Source of the DNA: Nocardia sp. CNY236
Lineage (GTDB): Bacteria; Actinomycetota; Actinomycetes; Mycobacteriales; Mycobacteriaceae
DNA length: 64,000 nucleotides
NCBI RefSeq assembly: GCF_000482385.1
Contig: NZ_KI519397.1
Coordinates: forward strand, 22,981 to 86,980
Direction: 5' to 3'
Position numbers and translations under genes: made by a program. The notes under the pieces were generated by a model. It had not been told where the DNA came from, did no database searches, and saw only the letters and a list, made by a program, of their open reading frames with translations. This document shows positions 9,266 to 20,670 of this stretch, piece by piece. Position 1 is the stretch's first letter; each line of letters starts with the position of its first letter.

Positions 9266-9910
9266 TCAATCGGGCACTTGAAGTCCCACTGCTGCCGCGA
9301 GCGCGGGCGCGAGCTCCATCAGCTGCACTCTGTTGATGATCGCGCCACGGAGTGCCTCGATACCCTCCGCTACGGTGAAGGTCGCGGCCTGTCGGAAGTC
9401 GACCTCGGTCATCGTGGTCCGGTGCACCGCCAAGCGATCGATCCGTGAGCCGGGGAACGCCACCGATCTCAACCGGGCTCCGCCGAAATCGGCCTCGCGG
9501 AGCACACAGTCGTGGAAGGTGACCTCGCGCAGTGCAGCTCCGCGGAAGTTCACCGCGTCGAACTTGCAGTCGTGGAACGTGACGCGGCGTAGGCCGGCGC
9601 CGGCCAGTTCGACCCCTGCCCAGGCACTGTCGATGATCTCCGCATCCATCCAGGAGGTGTCCGACAGCGAGGTACCGGTCATGGTGACGCGACGCAGCCA
9701 TACGCTGGCGAAGCGGGTGTAGCTCAGCGTGCCGCCGGTGAAAGCGAGGTCGGACAACGCCGATTCGTTGAACCGGGAGCTTCGCGCGTCGAGTTCGGTG
9801 AACTCGAGATCTCGAATACGGGCGCAGTCGTAATCACCTTCGAGCTCCACCTCGCCGTCGAACGCTTCGAGGAAGCGGGCGTATGGCAGGTCGTCGAGTT
9901 CACGCGGCAT
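9266..9910 (-). CDS. pentapeptide-repeat protein
   Basis: A 214-residue protein made mostly of A(D/N)LXX-type pentapeptides, clearest from about residue 35 to 175 (VTFHDCKFDAVNFRGAALRE, VTFHDCVLREADFGGARL). This predicts a right-handed quadrilateral beta-helix, as in the DNA mimics MfpA and Qnr. It starts at ATG 9910; a 10-bp palindrome GATTCGAATC sits at 9935-9944 just upstream. Family members can protect gyrase from quinolones or toxins, but the role here is unproven. A decayed relative lies at 11.0-11.2 kb. Confidence 0.85.
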   Translation of the reverse strand: MPRELDDLPYARFLEAFDGEVELEGDYDCARIRDLEFTELDARSSRFNESALSDLAFTGGTLSYTRFASVWLRRVTMTGTSLSDTSWMDAEIIDSAWAGVELAGAGLRRVTFHDCKFDAVNFRGAALREVTFHDCVLREADFGGARLRSVAFPGSRIDRLAVHRTTMTEVDFRQAATFTVAEGIEALRGAIINRVQLMELAPALAAAVGLQVPD

Positions 9911-10105
9911 CCTTGGCAGACCTCACAGACATCGGATTCGAATCGTGCACCACGGGATGGGATAGCACATGGCACCGACAGTAGCGCCGCCGCTGCGGTC
10001 ACCCCACCATGACGTATCGGTCCCTGCGAAGCGCGCTTGCACCGCACGCACCGGTGAGAACAGGTAGTGTCCTGGACTGGTCGATGACATGGAGGGAGCC
10101 CACCA

Positions 10106-10948
10106 GTGCGAATTCATCACCTGGACGGTGGTGGGACGCGTCCGTTCGGCGGACGCTTGGTCGATGGGCGACCGGGCCTCTTTCGCCGGGGCGACACTGT
10201 GAACCACTGCGTGCTGATCGAGTTGGAAACCCGCCTGGTTCTTATAGACACGGGCTACGGAGAGCAGGCGCTGTTGCGCCCGAACGAGTGGGTGGGGCGC
10301 CAGGTCGTGCGGCGCACGAATCCGGTATTGGACAAGCCGATCGTTCGGCAGGTCGAGACACTCGGCTTCTCCCGCGCGGATGTGCGCGACATCGTTGTGA
10401 CGCATCTGGATCTGGATCATGCAGGTGGCCTGGTGGATTTTCCCCACGCGACCGTGCACGTGCACCAGGCGGAGTTGGCGGCATTCACAGAAACGTATGG
10501 TTGGCGTGAGCGGTTTCGCTACCGTCCGGTTCAGCTCGCGCACGGACCGACGTGGAGCGTCTACGCCGAGTGCGACAGCAGCAAAGACTGGTTCGGTTTC
10601 CAGTCGGTGGAGCAGGTGCGCGGCCTGTCGTCGGAACTGCTGATCGTTCCTCTGGCCGGACATACGCGAGGCCACATCGGAGTCGCGGTGCGCACAGCGA
10701 GAGGTTGGTTTCTCCATGCTGGGGACGCGTACACCCATCATGGTCAAATGGCAGATCCACCGAGAATGCCTTTATTGGGTCGGGTTTTCGAGCAGACGAT
10801 GGACACCCACCGCCGGCAGCGAGCCGAGAATCAGCACCGACTGCGGGACCTGGTGCGTGAGCCCGACACCCCGGTGAACGTATTCTCTGCACACTGCGCA
10901 ACCGAATTCGCACGACTGTGCAACGCGCAGTCGGACGGCGACGCATAG
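10106..10948 (+). CDS. metallo-beta-lactamase-fold hydrolase (lactonase-like)
   Basis: A 280-residue MBL-fold hydrolase related to the AiiA/lactonase group. The metal motif reads THLDLDHAGG, so the second His of HxHxDH is replaced by Asp, a variant seen in one branch of these hydrolases. The downstream ligands are GHTRGH, HAGDAYTHH and a C-terminal SAHC. The start is GTG 10106 with GGAGGGA about ten bases upstream. It may open a lactone or ester, possibly as a detoxification or signal-quenching enzyme; the substrate is not evident. Confidence 0.8.
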   Translation: MRIHHLDGGGTRPFGGRLVDGRPGLFRRGDTVNHCVLIELETRLVLIDTGYGEQALLRPNEWVGRQVVRRTNPVLDKPIVRQVETLGFSRADVRDIVVTHLDLDHAGGLVDFPHATVHVHQAELAAFTETYGWRERFRYRPVQLAHGPTWSVYAECDSSKDWFGFQSVEQVRGLSSELLIVPLAGHTRGHIGVAVRTARGWFLHAGDAYTHHGQMADPPRMPLLGRVFEQTMDTHRRQRAENQHRLRDLVREPDTPVNVFSAHCATEFARLCNAQSDGDA

Positions 10949-11027
10949 GCTTTGCCGCTGGCATGGTCGCTGTGTACCTGCAATGCGCTATTTGCATATG
11001 GAAACCTAGATATGCGCATCTTACGAC

Positions 11028-11192
11028 TTAATTCTCTGTATCGACAGGTGAACTGCGTCCTTTGCAACTCCGAAGACCCTTCACCTGCAGGTTCTCGGCT
11101 TCCTGTAGGGTCGCCCCGGGGAAGTTCACCGCGTCGAATCCGACATCAGCGTGGCAACGTGGCCCGGCACCGGCACAGCGAGGTTCGTTCAT
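11028..11192 (-). pseudogene. remnant of a pentapeptide-repeat gene
   Basis: A 54-residue frame contains GFDAVNFPGATLQEAENL, closely matching KFDAVNFRGAALREVTF in the intact pentapeptide gene at 9.3-9.9 kb. Nothing else of the family survives on either side. It lies between the MBL gene and the UvrA-like gene and looks like a leftover of a duplicated or transferred pentapeptide gene. Confidence 0.55.
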
Positions 11193-11296
11193 CGGAGTAG
11201 TTCTCCGGGAGGAACAGATGATCTGTCGCCCGCCGCTGATACGTTGCCCACTCGGTGGTCGACTCCAAGCGGCCCGCCCAACGGATGGAGATACCC

Positions 11297-13681
<2,385 letters not shown>

Positions 13682-13720
13682 GCGGGCGGGTCACGTGACC
13701 GTTTATGCTGGTTCACCTCG

Positions 13721-14083
13721 TCAGAAAGTCGTCAAGCAGAACGGGTGCCCGGACGGATCCAGGAGTACTCGCCAACGCTTCTCGTCGGGCTGATGGTCCG
13801 GTTTGGCCGCACCGAGTTCCAGCGCCGAGGCCTCCATCTCATCCAGGTCGTCTACCCGTAGGTCCAGGTGGAGCTGTTGCGGAATGTCCTGCCCCGGCCA
13901 TTGCGGCGCCCGATATCCCTCGACCCGCTGGAATCCGAGGTCGCAACCGGAGTCGTCGGTCAGAGCGACGAACTCCTCCGAGCTGAACATTTCGCGCATC
14001 CCGGTCAGTGCCCCATAGAAGCCTGCGAGTGTGTGTGGGTCGGCGCAGTCCACAGTCACACCTCGAAGTCGTGCACCTGGCAT
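13721..14083 (-). CDS. VOC-family (glyoxalase-like) protein
   Basis: A 120-residue vicinal-oxygen-chelate fold protein: two beta-alpha-beta-beta-beta halves (VTVDCADPHTLAGFYGALTG, then LHLDLRVDDLDEMEASALEL) ending in LLDPSGHPFCLTTF. This single-domain form is common in actinobacteria, and members include drug-binding resistance proteins and lyases. It converges with the UvrA-like gene. Function not assignable. Confidence 0.85.
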   Translation of the reverse strand: MPGARLRGVTVDCADPHTLAGFYGALTGMREMFSSEEFVALTDDSGCDLGFQRVEGYRAPQWPGQDIPQQLHLDLRVDDLDEMEASALELGAAKPDHQPDEKRWRVLLDPSGHPFCLTTF

Positions 14084-14325
14084 TGTTCACTCCTCTGTCG
14101 TCGAACGCCGTAAGCCGCTGCTACACAAGACCAACGGCTGACGGTCACATCGCACCAGCGACGTCTGCTTGTGCTGTCGGTATGGATAACACGCGGTACC
14201 GACAACAGTTTCGTGGCGCAGGTGGCGTGATGCGCTGCGATGTTCTCTGGGCGTGCCGAGTTCAACGGCTTCGGTCGCTGCAGGCGTTGGAAGAAGGACC
14301 GACGACCTGCCACCCATAGGAGGAG

Positions 14326-14502
14326 ATGATTCGAGGGGCGGTGAGATGCTACATGAGCAGATCGGACCTACCGACCTACAACCCGTTGGTGAAGGTGCTC
14401 GGCCTGATCGTGGCAGTCGGTTCGCGGGATCCGTCGACTCCGGCGTTGTTCATGGCTTCGGCGCTGGTCCTACTGCCTTTTGCTGATGCTGGTTGCCGGT
14501 AG
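14326..14502 (+). CDS. putative 58-aa small protein
   Basis: An ATG at 14326 preceded by an ideal ribosome site (AGGAGG at 14319-14324 region) opens a 58-codon frame ending TAG at 14502. The product has a basic/polar front and two hydrophobic stretches (NPLVKVLGLIVAVGS and ALFMASALVLLPFADAGC), suggesting a small membrane-associated peptide. A 5-bp stem (GACCC 14503-14507, GGGTC 14512-14516) directly after the stop sits between it and the convergent methyltransferase and may be a weak terminator. No family recognised; support is the ribosome site and hydrophobicity only. The rest of 14084-14530 shows nothing else. Confidence 0.35.
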   Translation: MIRGAVRCYMSRSDLPTYNPLVKVLGLIVAVGSRDPSTPALFMASALVLLPFADAGCR

Positions 14503-14530
14503 GACCCGCGGGGGTCGATGACCGAACCGC

Positions 14531-15280
14531 TCATGGGACGTCCGCCTCGACAACGATACTTCCGCCGAACCGGTTGCGCTCGCGCCCAGTGGCGTAGTCC
14601 CGGAATTCGAGGTCGACGATTTCGAAGCCGGAACTTCGGACCAATCGGACCACTTCGGCTCGACTGAACAGGTGAACGGGAGTCTGCAACAGGGTGTCAC
14701 CGTCGCGATATGCCGCCACAAAGTCTCCTCCGCCGGGTAGTAGGCCATCGCGCACCATGTTTCGCATCGTCTGGAAGACGCCGTATCTGACGGCGTTGTA
14801 CCGGTTGTTGACATCGAAGACGAATGCGCCGCCGGGCTTCAGCATGTTCCTGATCTGGTTCAACCCCGGAACCAACTGCGTGCGCGGGACGTGTCCCAAC
14901 ACATTGGACAGACAGATCACCAGGTCGAACGTGCCAGGAATGGCCGCCGGAAGGTCGGGCGACCCGAGTGCCACTGCGTGTACCTCGGCGGTGGGACAGT
15001 TGCGTTGGGCGAGTGCGGCCATCTCCGGGCTCTCGTCGATGGCAACGACTCGATCGGGGCGGATTACGGATACCACGCGCTGCAGCCTCTCGCCGGTACC
15101 GGTACCCACGTCGAGCACAGCGATTCCTCGCCGGTCTGCCGCGGCAGCGAAGATCACTCTTTCGACGGCCTGGAAGTAGCCGCTGTGCTGCTCGAGATAC
15201 GTGACGTAGCCATGCGAATACGCGTCGTAGAATCTTTGCGAGGTCACTGCGGTCGGCGCAGCTTTGGAACCCTTCGACAT
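14531..15280 (-). CDS. class I SAM-dependent methyltransferase (cluster 1)
   Basis: A 249-residue methyltransferase. The SAM-binding motif I is VLDVGTGTGERL, with the acidic residue of motif II in VVAIDESPEM, the motif LVICLSNVLGHV, and MLKPGGAFVFDV of the post-motif strand. The frame is open to 15364, but ATG 15280 is preceded by GTAGGAGGAGC and sits eight bases beyond the stop of the glycosyltransferase, showing translational coupling. As the last gene of the leftward operon it probably methylates the sugar or the glycosylated product (inference from context). The acceptor atom is unknown. Confidence 0.88.
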   Translation of the reverse strand: MSKGSKAAPTAVTSQRFYDAYSHGYVTYLEQHSGYFQAVERVIFAAAADRRGIAVLDVGTGTGERLQRVVSVIRPDRVVAIDESPEMAALAQRNCPTAEVHAVALGSPDLPAAIPGTFDLVICLSNVLGHVPRTQLVPGLNQIRNMLKPGGAFVFDVNNRYNAVRYGVFQTMRNMVRDGLLPGGGDFVAAYRDGDTLLQTPVHLFSRAEVVRLVRSSGFEIVDLEFRDYATGRERNRFGGSIVVEADVP

Positions 15281-15287
15281 GCTCCTC

Positions 15288-16775
15288 CTACTGTCGGATG
15301 TATGTGAGGCAACTGTCGACATCGAAGCGTCCCCAGTCCGCTGCGTGCTCGAGGCCCGCGGCAACGCTCTGCTTCGGCAACTGCTCGGTGGCTCGCAACA
15401 CGAATGTGCACACCTCGGTCAATCGATCGATCGGTACCCCGCTCGACCAGGCCAGGTAATAGAAGGCTCGAGCACCTCGACCGAGCGCGCGGAATTCCGT
15501 GGGCGCCGTCGACAACACGAGGTCCTCTACCGCCAGCGGTGCTCGCCACGGGTCGTCCAACACAGGCATTCGACCCGCGAGAGGGGACAGTTCCTCCCAC
15601 AAGGCGGAGGTGAGCATGTCCCACGGGGAGAACTGCCGAGGCCGATATGTTGCGATCAGATCCGAATAGACGGTTGCGTAGTCGGCGGCGAGCGAGTGTG
15701 TCGACAATCGTTGGGACAGTTGGCGTGCTGTCGCGACGAGCGTGCCTCTGGCCTCGGGGTTCACCCACAGCGATCGGATCGCCTGCGCGATCATCGAGCC
15801 GTCCGGTGCGTCGATGAACATTGCGCCCGATTCGCCACCGAGGTATTCGCTGATCCCCCCGGCGCGCGTGGCGATGACGGGGCAACCGGCAGCCTGTGCC
15901 TCGACGTTCACCAGGCCCCCACCCTCGGATTTCGAGGCCACGACCGTGGTGAACGCGCCCTTCAACAAGGAAGCGGCCTCTTCGATCGGCACTTCGCCGA
16001 GGAAGTGCACTCGTGACGCCATGCCGAGTCGCTCGACTTGATTCACCAGGTTCGTGCGCTCGCTTCCATCGCCCGCGATGACCAGCCGTAGTTCCGGGAT
16101 TTCTTCTCCGACCAGATGCACAGCGTCGATCGTCTTGTCGACGGACTTGGCAGGCTCGAGCCGCCGCAGCGACAGCACGTAGGGCCGCCACTCGGCTGCA
16201 TTCGCATGGGGTTCTGCGGAGGTGAACAGTTCGTGGTCGATACCCACGTAGAGAGTCGATATCGGGGCCCGTTCGCCGACCAGCAGTTCGGTCTGCCTGG
16301 CCAGATCATCGGAGGCCGCATTCAGCAGATCCGCTCGCCGCATAGCGGGAAGGACGAGGTCGCGCCCGGTCAGCCACACGAGCCGGGGATCGGGGTCGGC
16401 CACGTCGGGAATGTCATAGCCGCCGACGGTCTGAACAACCGGCACCTGCCACAGGCAGCTCAGTATCTCCGCGACCATGGGCAGCGGTCGCCGCAGACCC
16501 ATTACATGCACGACGTCCGGTTTTCGTATCCGTTGGACGGCATCCTTCAGCTGGTCGGACATGGCTTTGAAATCCGATGGCAGCACAGCGTTGACGAACC
16601 GGTGTATGCGAATCCCGTTGCGTACCTCTTCCTTCGGTGTGGTGTCCGGTACATGCCGGGTCACGACGTCTACGTTGTGCCCTCGGTTGGTGAGTTCGAC
16701 TCCGAACTGATCGATCGGATCCTGGTTCCCGCCGGTAAGGGGCCAATAGTCGCTGCACATGTAAAGGATGTTCAC
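15288..16775 (-). CDS. GT4-family glycosyltransferase with C-terminal extension
   Basis: A 495-residue GT-B glycosyltransferase. The N-terminal half starts NILYMCSDYWPLTGGNQ; the donor-binding half carries VLSLRRLEPAKSVD, LVIAGDGSE, VHFLGEVP and SEGGGLVNVEAQAAGCPVIA (EX7E-type motif). The family core ends near residue 385; about 110 further residues (from FSPWDMLTSALWEE) are not recognised. It lies between the nucleotidyltransferase and methyltransferase genes with 7-21 base gaps, so it most likely uses the nucleotide sugar made by its neighbours. The acceptor could be the cluster 1 lipid/polyketide product or an aglycone made elsewhere. Confidence 0.88.
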   Translation of the reverse strand: MNILYMCSDYWPLTGGNQDPIDQFGVELTNRGHNVDVVTRHVPDTTPKEEVRNGIRIHRFVNAVLPSDFKAMSDQLKDAVQRIRKPDVVHVMGLRRPLPMVAEILSCLWQVPVVQTVGGYDIPDVADPDPRLVWLTGRDLVLPAMRRADLLNAASDDLARQTELLVGERAPISTLYVGIDHELFTSAEPHANAAEWRPYVLSLRRLEPAKSVDKTIDAVHLVGEEIPELRLVIAGDGSERTNLVNQVERLGMASRVHFLGEVPIEEAASLLKGAFTTVVASKSEGGGLVNVEAQAAGCPVIATRAGGISEYLGGESGAMFIDAPDGSMIAQAIRSLWVNPEARGTLVATARQLSQRLSTHSLAADYATVYSDLIATYRPRQFSPWDMLTSALWEELSPLAGRMPVLDDPWRAPLAVEDLVLSTAPTEFRALGRGARAFYYLAWSSGVPIDRLTEVCTFVLRATEQLPKQSVAAGLEHAADWGRFDVDSCLTYIRQ

Positions 16776-16796
16776 CGCCTGCTGAATCCTTCCGGT

Positions 16797-17570
16797 CTAG
16801 GCGAGTAGCCGCCGCCGAGCCACTGCGGCATCGATCAGTCGGTCGGGCGTACCCACGTCGAACCACCCGGATTCTGCCGGGACCTTTACCGCCACCAGAC
16901 CGCCATTGGCAATGTACGACTCGAGTAGAGAGGTGATTTCCAGTTCACCTCGACCCGACGGAACTATCGACCCCAGCCTGTCCCACATCGAATTGTCGAA
17001 AGAGTAGAGGCCGGTGCACACCTGTGCGGGCTCGGCTACATCGGGTTTTTCTCTGACAGTGACAACCGCTCCGCACGCGGAACATTCGACTATTCCGAAA
17101 TCTTTCGGGTCGGGATGCTCGTAGACCGCGACGGCAGCGCCGCTGGCGGTGGCCTGCGGTTTTCGTATCATCTCACCCGACCACGGCGCGCCAGAAACGT
17201 ATATCGTGTCTCCGAGAGAGACGACGACGCGATCGTACTGCTCGTGCTCGAGCAGCCCTCCAGCTGCGGCGATGGAACCAACAATGCCGTTCGGCCTCTT
17301 CTGAACCGCAGTTCGGATCTCCATTTCGGAGTATCCGAGCCATGCGTGGATCGTGTTGAATACTTCCTCGTCTGCCGCATTGCACACAAGGACGACGGAT
17401 CCGATACCGCACTCTCTCATCACATCCATGGAAAACGCGATAGCCGGCTTGTCGTACACCGGCAGAAGATGTTTGTTGACGACGCGAGTGGTGGGAAAGA
17501 GGCGTGATCCGGTTCCTCCAGCGAGAACGATTCCAGCGATGTTTTCGTTCGCTGGGTTCGTCGTATCCAT
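16797..17570 (-). CDS. sugar-1-phosphate nucleotidyltransferase, RmlA-like
   Basis: A 257-residue nucleotidyltransferase with the signature LAGGTGSRLFPTT and the active-site Lys in KHLLPVYDKP, as in RmlA-type dTDP-glucose pyrophosphorylases. LGDTIYVSG, TGLYSFDNSMW and ESGWFDVGTPD complete the fold. ATG 17570 is favoured over 17585 by GAGGCGG upstream. It makes an NDP-hexose, presumably for the neighbouring aminotransferase and glycosyltransferase. No 4,6-dehydratase gene is present in the window, so that step must come from elsewhere if a deoxysugar is made. Confidence 0.88.
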   Translation of the reverse strand: MDTTNPANENIAGIVLAGGTGSRLFPTTRVVNKHLLPVYDKPAIAFSMDVMRECGIGSVVLVCNAADEEVFNTIHAWLGYSEMEIRTAVQKRPNGIVGSIAAAGGLLEHEQYDRVVVSLGDTIYVSGAPWSGEMIRKPQATASGAAVAVYEHPDPKDFGIVECSACGAVVTVREKPDVAEPAQVCTGLYSFDNSMWDRLGSIVPSGRGELEITSLLESYIANGGLVAVKVPAESGWFDVGTPDRLIDAAVARRRLLA

Positions 17571-17606
17571 AGCGCACCGCCTCATGGCCTTCGTGGAGAA
17601 TCACAT

Positions 17607-18725
17607 TCATGCCATACATTCGATCAACCGGTCGCATATGTAGTCGATTTCATCGAGGTCGATCAGCGGGTGGACCGGGAGGCAGATGACATCCTGAGCG
17701 AAACGATCTGCGACAGGGGTTGGGCGGGTAGCGCCCAGCGGAAATGTGCCCAGTGGTTTGAAGTATATCTCGGACTCGATTCCCGCGGCGTCGAGTTCTT
17801 TTCTCACGCGTTCTCGGTTTCTGACCAGTACCGGCATTGCGAAACCTCCGGAACGATCGGTTGGGTCCGTTTCGCGCACGAGTTCGACCGGTGAATCGGC
17901 CAGACGTTCTCGGTAGCGGCACATGATCGACCGACGCTTGTCGAGTTTGTCCCGAAGCCCTTCGATCTGCGCCAATCCAACCGCCGCAGCGATATCGCCC
18001 ATATTGTATTTGAAACCGATCTCGGGGATATCGTACGGATTCCCCCAGGTACGCGCTCTCGTATCGATTCCGAGCCGGCGTAGTCGTTTTGCCCGCTCCG
18101 CGGACACGGCATCGGGGAAGGTAGCGCAACCACCCTCACCGATAGCGAGGGCCTTCGTCGCGTGGAACGAGTAGGCCTGGATGTTCGGGGACTCGCTCAT
18201 CGGCCGCCCACGCCACTGAGAACCAATGGCATGTGCGCAATCTTCGATGACGGTGACTCCATGCCTGTTCGCGATATCGCTCAGCGCCTCGATGTCGCAC
18301 GGGATCCCCGAGTAGTGCACGGCGATGACGGCGCTCACATCCGGCTCGGTTGCCAGGATGTCACGCACCGAATTCAGATCGATGTTTCCCGTCGTGCGTT
18401 CGATGTCGGCGAGTATCACACGGCAGTGGTGTTGTAGTGCTACCGACGCTGTAGAGATGAATGTGTTGGCTGGGACCATGACGGTACTGCCTTGCGGTAC
18501 GTCGGCGACGACCAACGCAAGATGCAGTGCCGCTGTGCCCGAATTGAGAGCAACCGGATATTTCCCTATGAGATCGGGTCGTGACAATTCCTGCTCGAAT
18601 TGTTCCGTTACTGGCCCGAGTCCTATCCAACCGGATTCCAGCACCTGTCGTAGGCGTTCCATCGAAGACCGTTCCACCTGCGGTCTGTACATTCTCACAG
18701 CGTTCCTGTGAGGAACTGTCTTCAT
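17607..18725 (-). CDS. DegT/DnrJ/EryC1/StrS-family aminotransferase
   Basis: A 372-residue PLP enzyme of the sugar aminotransferase family. It has SGTAALHLAL for cofactor phosphate binding, VIEDCAHAIGS for the PLP ring and SFHATKAL with the Schiff-base Lys, then GDIAAAVGLAQI. It is expected to convert a keto-sugar nucleotide to an amino sugar. ATG 18725 has GGAGGGG upstream; the longer start at 18773 would fall inside a StrR-box-like palindrome (18765-18793), so the shorter form is preferred. It is the first gene of the sugar operon, directly downstream of the StrR-type regulator. Confidence 0.9.
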   Translation of the reverse strand: MKTVPHRNAVRMYRPQVERSSMERLRQVLESGWIGLGPVTEQFEQELSRPDLIGKYPVALNSGTAALHLALVVADVPQGSTVMVPANTFISTASVALQHHCRVILADIERTTGNIDLNSVRDILATEPDVSAVIAVHYSGIPCDIEALSDIANRHGVTVIEDCAHAIGSQWRGRPMSESPNIQAYSFHATKALAIGEGGCATFPDAVSAERAKRLRRLGIDTRARTWGNPYDIPEIGFKYNMGDIAAAVGLAQIEGLRDKLDKRRSIMCRYRERLADSPVELVRETDPTDRSGGFAMPVLVRNRERVRKELDAAGIESEIYFKPLGTFPLGATRPTPVADRFAQDVICLPVHPLIDLDEIDYICDRLIECMA

Positions 18726-18764
18726 TCTTGTTCGCCCCCTCCAACACGCGTGTGGGGTAATAAC

Positions 18765-18793
18765 GTTCGACATGGGTCTTTCATGCGCCGAAC
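18765..18793. promoter_or_regulatory. candidate StrR-type operator
   Basis: GTTCGACAT, 11 bases, GCGCCGAAC: the 9-11-9 spacing and the outer GTTCG/CGAAC arms match the published StrR binding pattern (GTTCGACTG-N11-CAGTCGAAC). The left half agrees at 7 of 9 positions and the right half at 6 of 9. It sits 40 bases before the aminotransferase start, just downstream of the gene for the StrR-like protein. Confidence 0.4.
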
Positions 18794-18926
18794 GGGGCGC
18801 AGGAGTGCTGACATACTTTATCTCGGAGGTGACCGAGCGTCGAGCGTCTCACCGAAGGTGGCCGCGAATGTGTGCCGCCGTGAGGTATCGCGTGTACGAG
18901 AGGAAATGATCTCGCAGTTCGTGCGG

Positions 18927-19955
18927 TCAGGCTTCCAACTCGTCGGCGAGGTTGCTCCAGAACTGTGCGTTGGCTCTGGCGAGTTTTGCCAGGTGGCAAT
19001 GACAATGGCTGGGAGCATCGAGAAGCGTCTGCTCGGCTCCGGCGCGGCTGTTGACGATCCCCGACACCAGTCGCAGGACACTGCGCCCTCTGTCGCTGAA
19101 TCTCAACGCCGGATCTCTTTGTAGCGAGCGAAGAATCGCCTGCTGGATGTGGGAGGAGGTTCCGTTGTCCGCGCCGATGGACGTGGCGGACGAGACCTTC
19201 GGACTACCGGGGGTATCCGCCGGGTCGGCATGACCGGGTACCGGATCCACACCACGGTTGAGCCGGTCACGAACATCTCTGACGGTTCCAGTCGAGATTC
19301 CCGCCATTCTGGATATTTCACGCAGTGACATGGTCGGGCTGTCTCGGATGAGTTTCGCGGCAATCCGTCTACCTTTGTCGGTGGCCATCGGTCGCACTTT
19401 GCCGTCCTTGCCGACCCTACTGTGCAACCGTCCAGCTCGGCCGGTTGCACGCTGACGCTCTGTGCTGACGGTCGTGTGCGAAACGCCTGTCGCGCTGGCG
19501 ATCATCCGATCCGACCAGCACGGATGCTCGAGGATCAGCCGCAGGGCGGCGGCCTTGCGCTCGTTCAGCGACAACGGCAAGCCGTGCGCGACGTTCGCCC
19601 GGACGGCGAGCACGAATGCATCGGCCTCGGACCCATCGAAGTACCGTGCGGGTACGACGTCTTGCTTGCGTGCCATGGCTACTCGTAGTCGGTGGGCCCC
19701 GTCGATCAGCTTCAGGGTGGAGCGATGCACGATGATGGGTGGCAATTGGGCATCGGACTCCATGAGGAGCCTGGTGTGCTCGGTGCTCCGGCTGTGCGCT
19801 GTGCGCAGATCTGGGCCGGAGCGAATGGACCGTATCGCCACGGATTCTACGGGAACTGTCTGGATGGTCGACAACCAAGCCTGTACGAGGGATAGGTCGG
19901 GTTCTGTCTCTTCGGCTCGAGCCGCCCAAACGCGTGAGTAGTCATCCAAGTTCAT
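18927..19955 (-). CDS. StrR-like pathway-specific activator (ParB-like N-terminus)
   Basis: A 342-residue regulator. Residues about 35-115 are a ParB-like domain (LPPIIVHRSTLKLIDGAHRL, then FDGSEADAFVLAVRANVAHG). A helix-turn-helix follows (WSDRMIASATGVSHTTV), then the basic segment RVGKDGKVRP and a second HTH-like helix (REISRMAGISTGTVRDVR). This order and these phrases are those of the StrR/NovG/Bbr group, activators of streptomycin, novobiocin and glycopeptide clusters. Placed between the sugar operon and the divergent oxygenase/PKS operon, it probably switches on both. No clear Shine-Dalgarno precedes ATG 19955. Confidence 0.85.
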   Translation of the reverse strand: MNLDDYSRVWAARAEETEPDLSLVQAWLSTIQTVPVESVAIRSIRSGPDLRTAHSRSTEHTRLLMESDAQLPPIIVHRSTLKLIDGAHRLRVAMARKQDVVPARYFDGSEADAFVLAVRANVAHGLPLSLNERKAAALRLILEHPCWSDRMIASATGVSHTTVSTERQRATGRAGRLHSRVGKDGKVRPMATDKGRRIAAKLIRDSPTMSLREISRMAGISTGTVRDVRDRLNRGVDPVPGHADPADTPGSPKVSSATSIGADNGTSSHIQQAILRSLQRDPALRFSDRGRSVLRLVSGIVNSRAGAEQTLLDAPSHCHCHLAKLARANAQFWSNLADELEA

Positions 19956-20670
19956 TTCAACCGATCCAAGTGTCCGCGCTTGTATATCCGAAGCTGTTCA
20001 TCGTTGGTTCACCGAATATCACTCGTGGCGTAGGAACTACATTGTGGATTCGATCTCCATATCATCCCTGCGGGTCGAGTCCGGCGGCGTGTTGTAGGTG
20101 CGGCGGCCACCGATGGTTCTGCTACGAGGTTGGGAACTGAACGCTGATGGGGTGTTCCTCCTATTGGTCGGTGTCGGATCTGGTTGCTGTACGGGATCGG
20201 TCCAGGACGTCGTGACCGAAGGAGCCGACAACCCGCCGACGAGGCATGCCGTCTCGCTCTATAACAAGCATACCGATCGAACAGTCCTACCTGGGTCCGG
20301 TAGGTCGGAACGCCAACTGCTCGAAATCGTCGGTATGTGCAAATCCTGTACCCGGCAGTGGTTCATCGACCGTGCACCGCCGACCGATCACTTCGTCCGA
20401 AATAGGCGAATACGGTAATTCCGCTGTGCCACAACAACGTCTTCGGTGGATCCCAATCCTGTGTTGGGACCACTGTTCGGAAATATCCTGGCGCCGTGCA
20501 GTTGACTTGGAGAACATTTTGTGTTTTCCCGCACTCTGCGGGGAGATCTCCGCAATTCTGCTACGGACGCACGGGTTTTCAATATTCCTCATTCGTCGGG
20601 GAATGCGGTGGTCGGCAGTACTCGATCGTGCTGCCGGTGTTCGTCTGATGTCCATGGAGAGGTTCGGTCG
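19956..20670. other. 715-bp divergent intergenic region, no gene seen
   Basis: The region separates the leftward StrR-type gene from the rightward oxygenase gene. Open frames across it (for example 20098-20418) have no ribosome site, biased composition or recognisable product. It probably holds the divergent promoters of cluster 1. I see no convincing full StrR palindrome here, only a half-site CGATCGAAC at 20274-20282. Confidence 0.4.

Noticed and set aside
9935..9944. GATTCGAATC as a tRNA T-arm
   Set aside because: No acceptor, D or anticodon stems around it; no tRNA gene was found anywhere in the window by eye.
13689..13700. GGTCACGTGACC palindrome as a terminator
   Set aside because: No loop and no T-run; it may be a binding site but there is nothing to support one.
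20274..20282. Second StrR site (half-site CGATCGAAC)
   Set aside because: The matching left half at the required distance is absent.
20098..20418. Possible gene in the StrR/oxygenase intergenic region
   Set aside because: No Shine-Dalgarno, no recognisable sequence and it conflicts with the expected divergent promoter zone.
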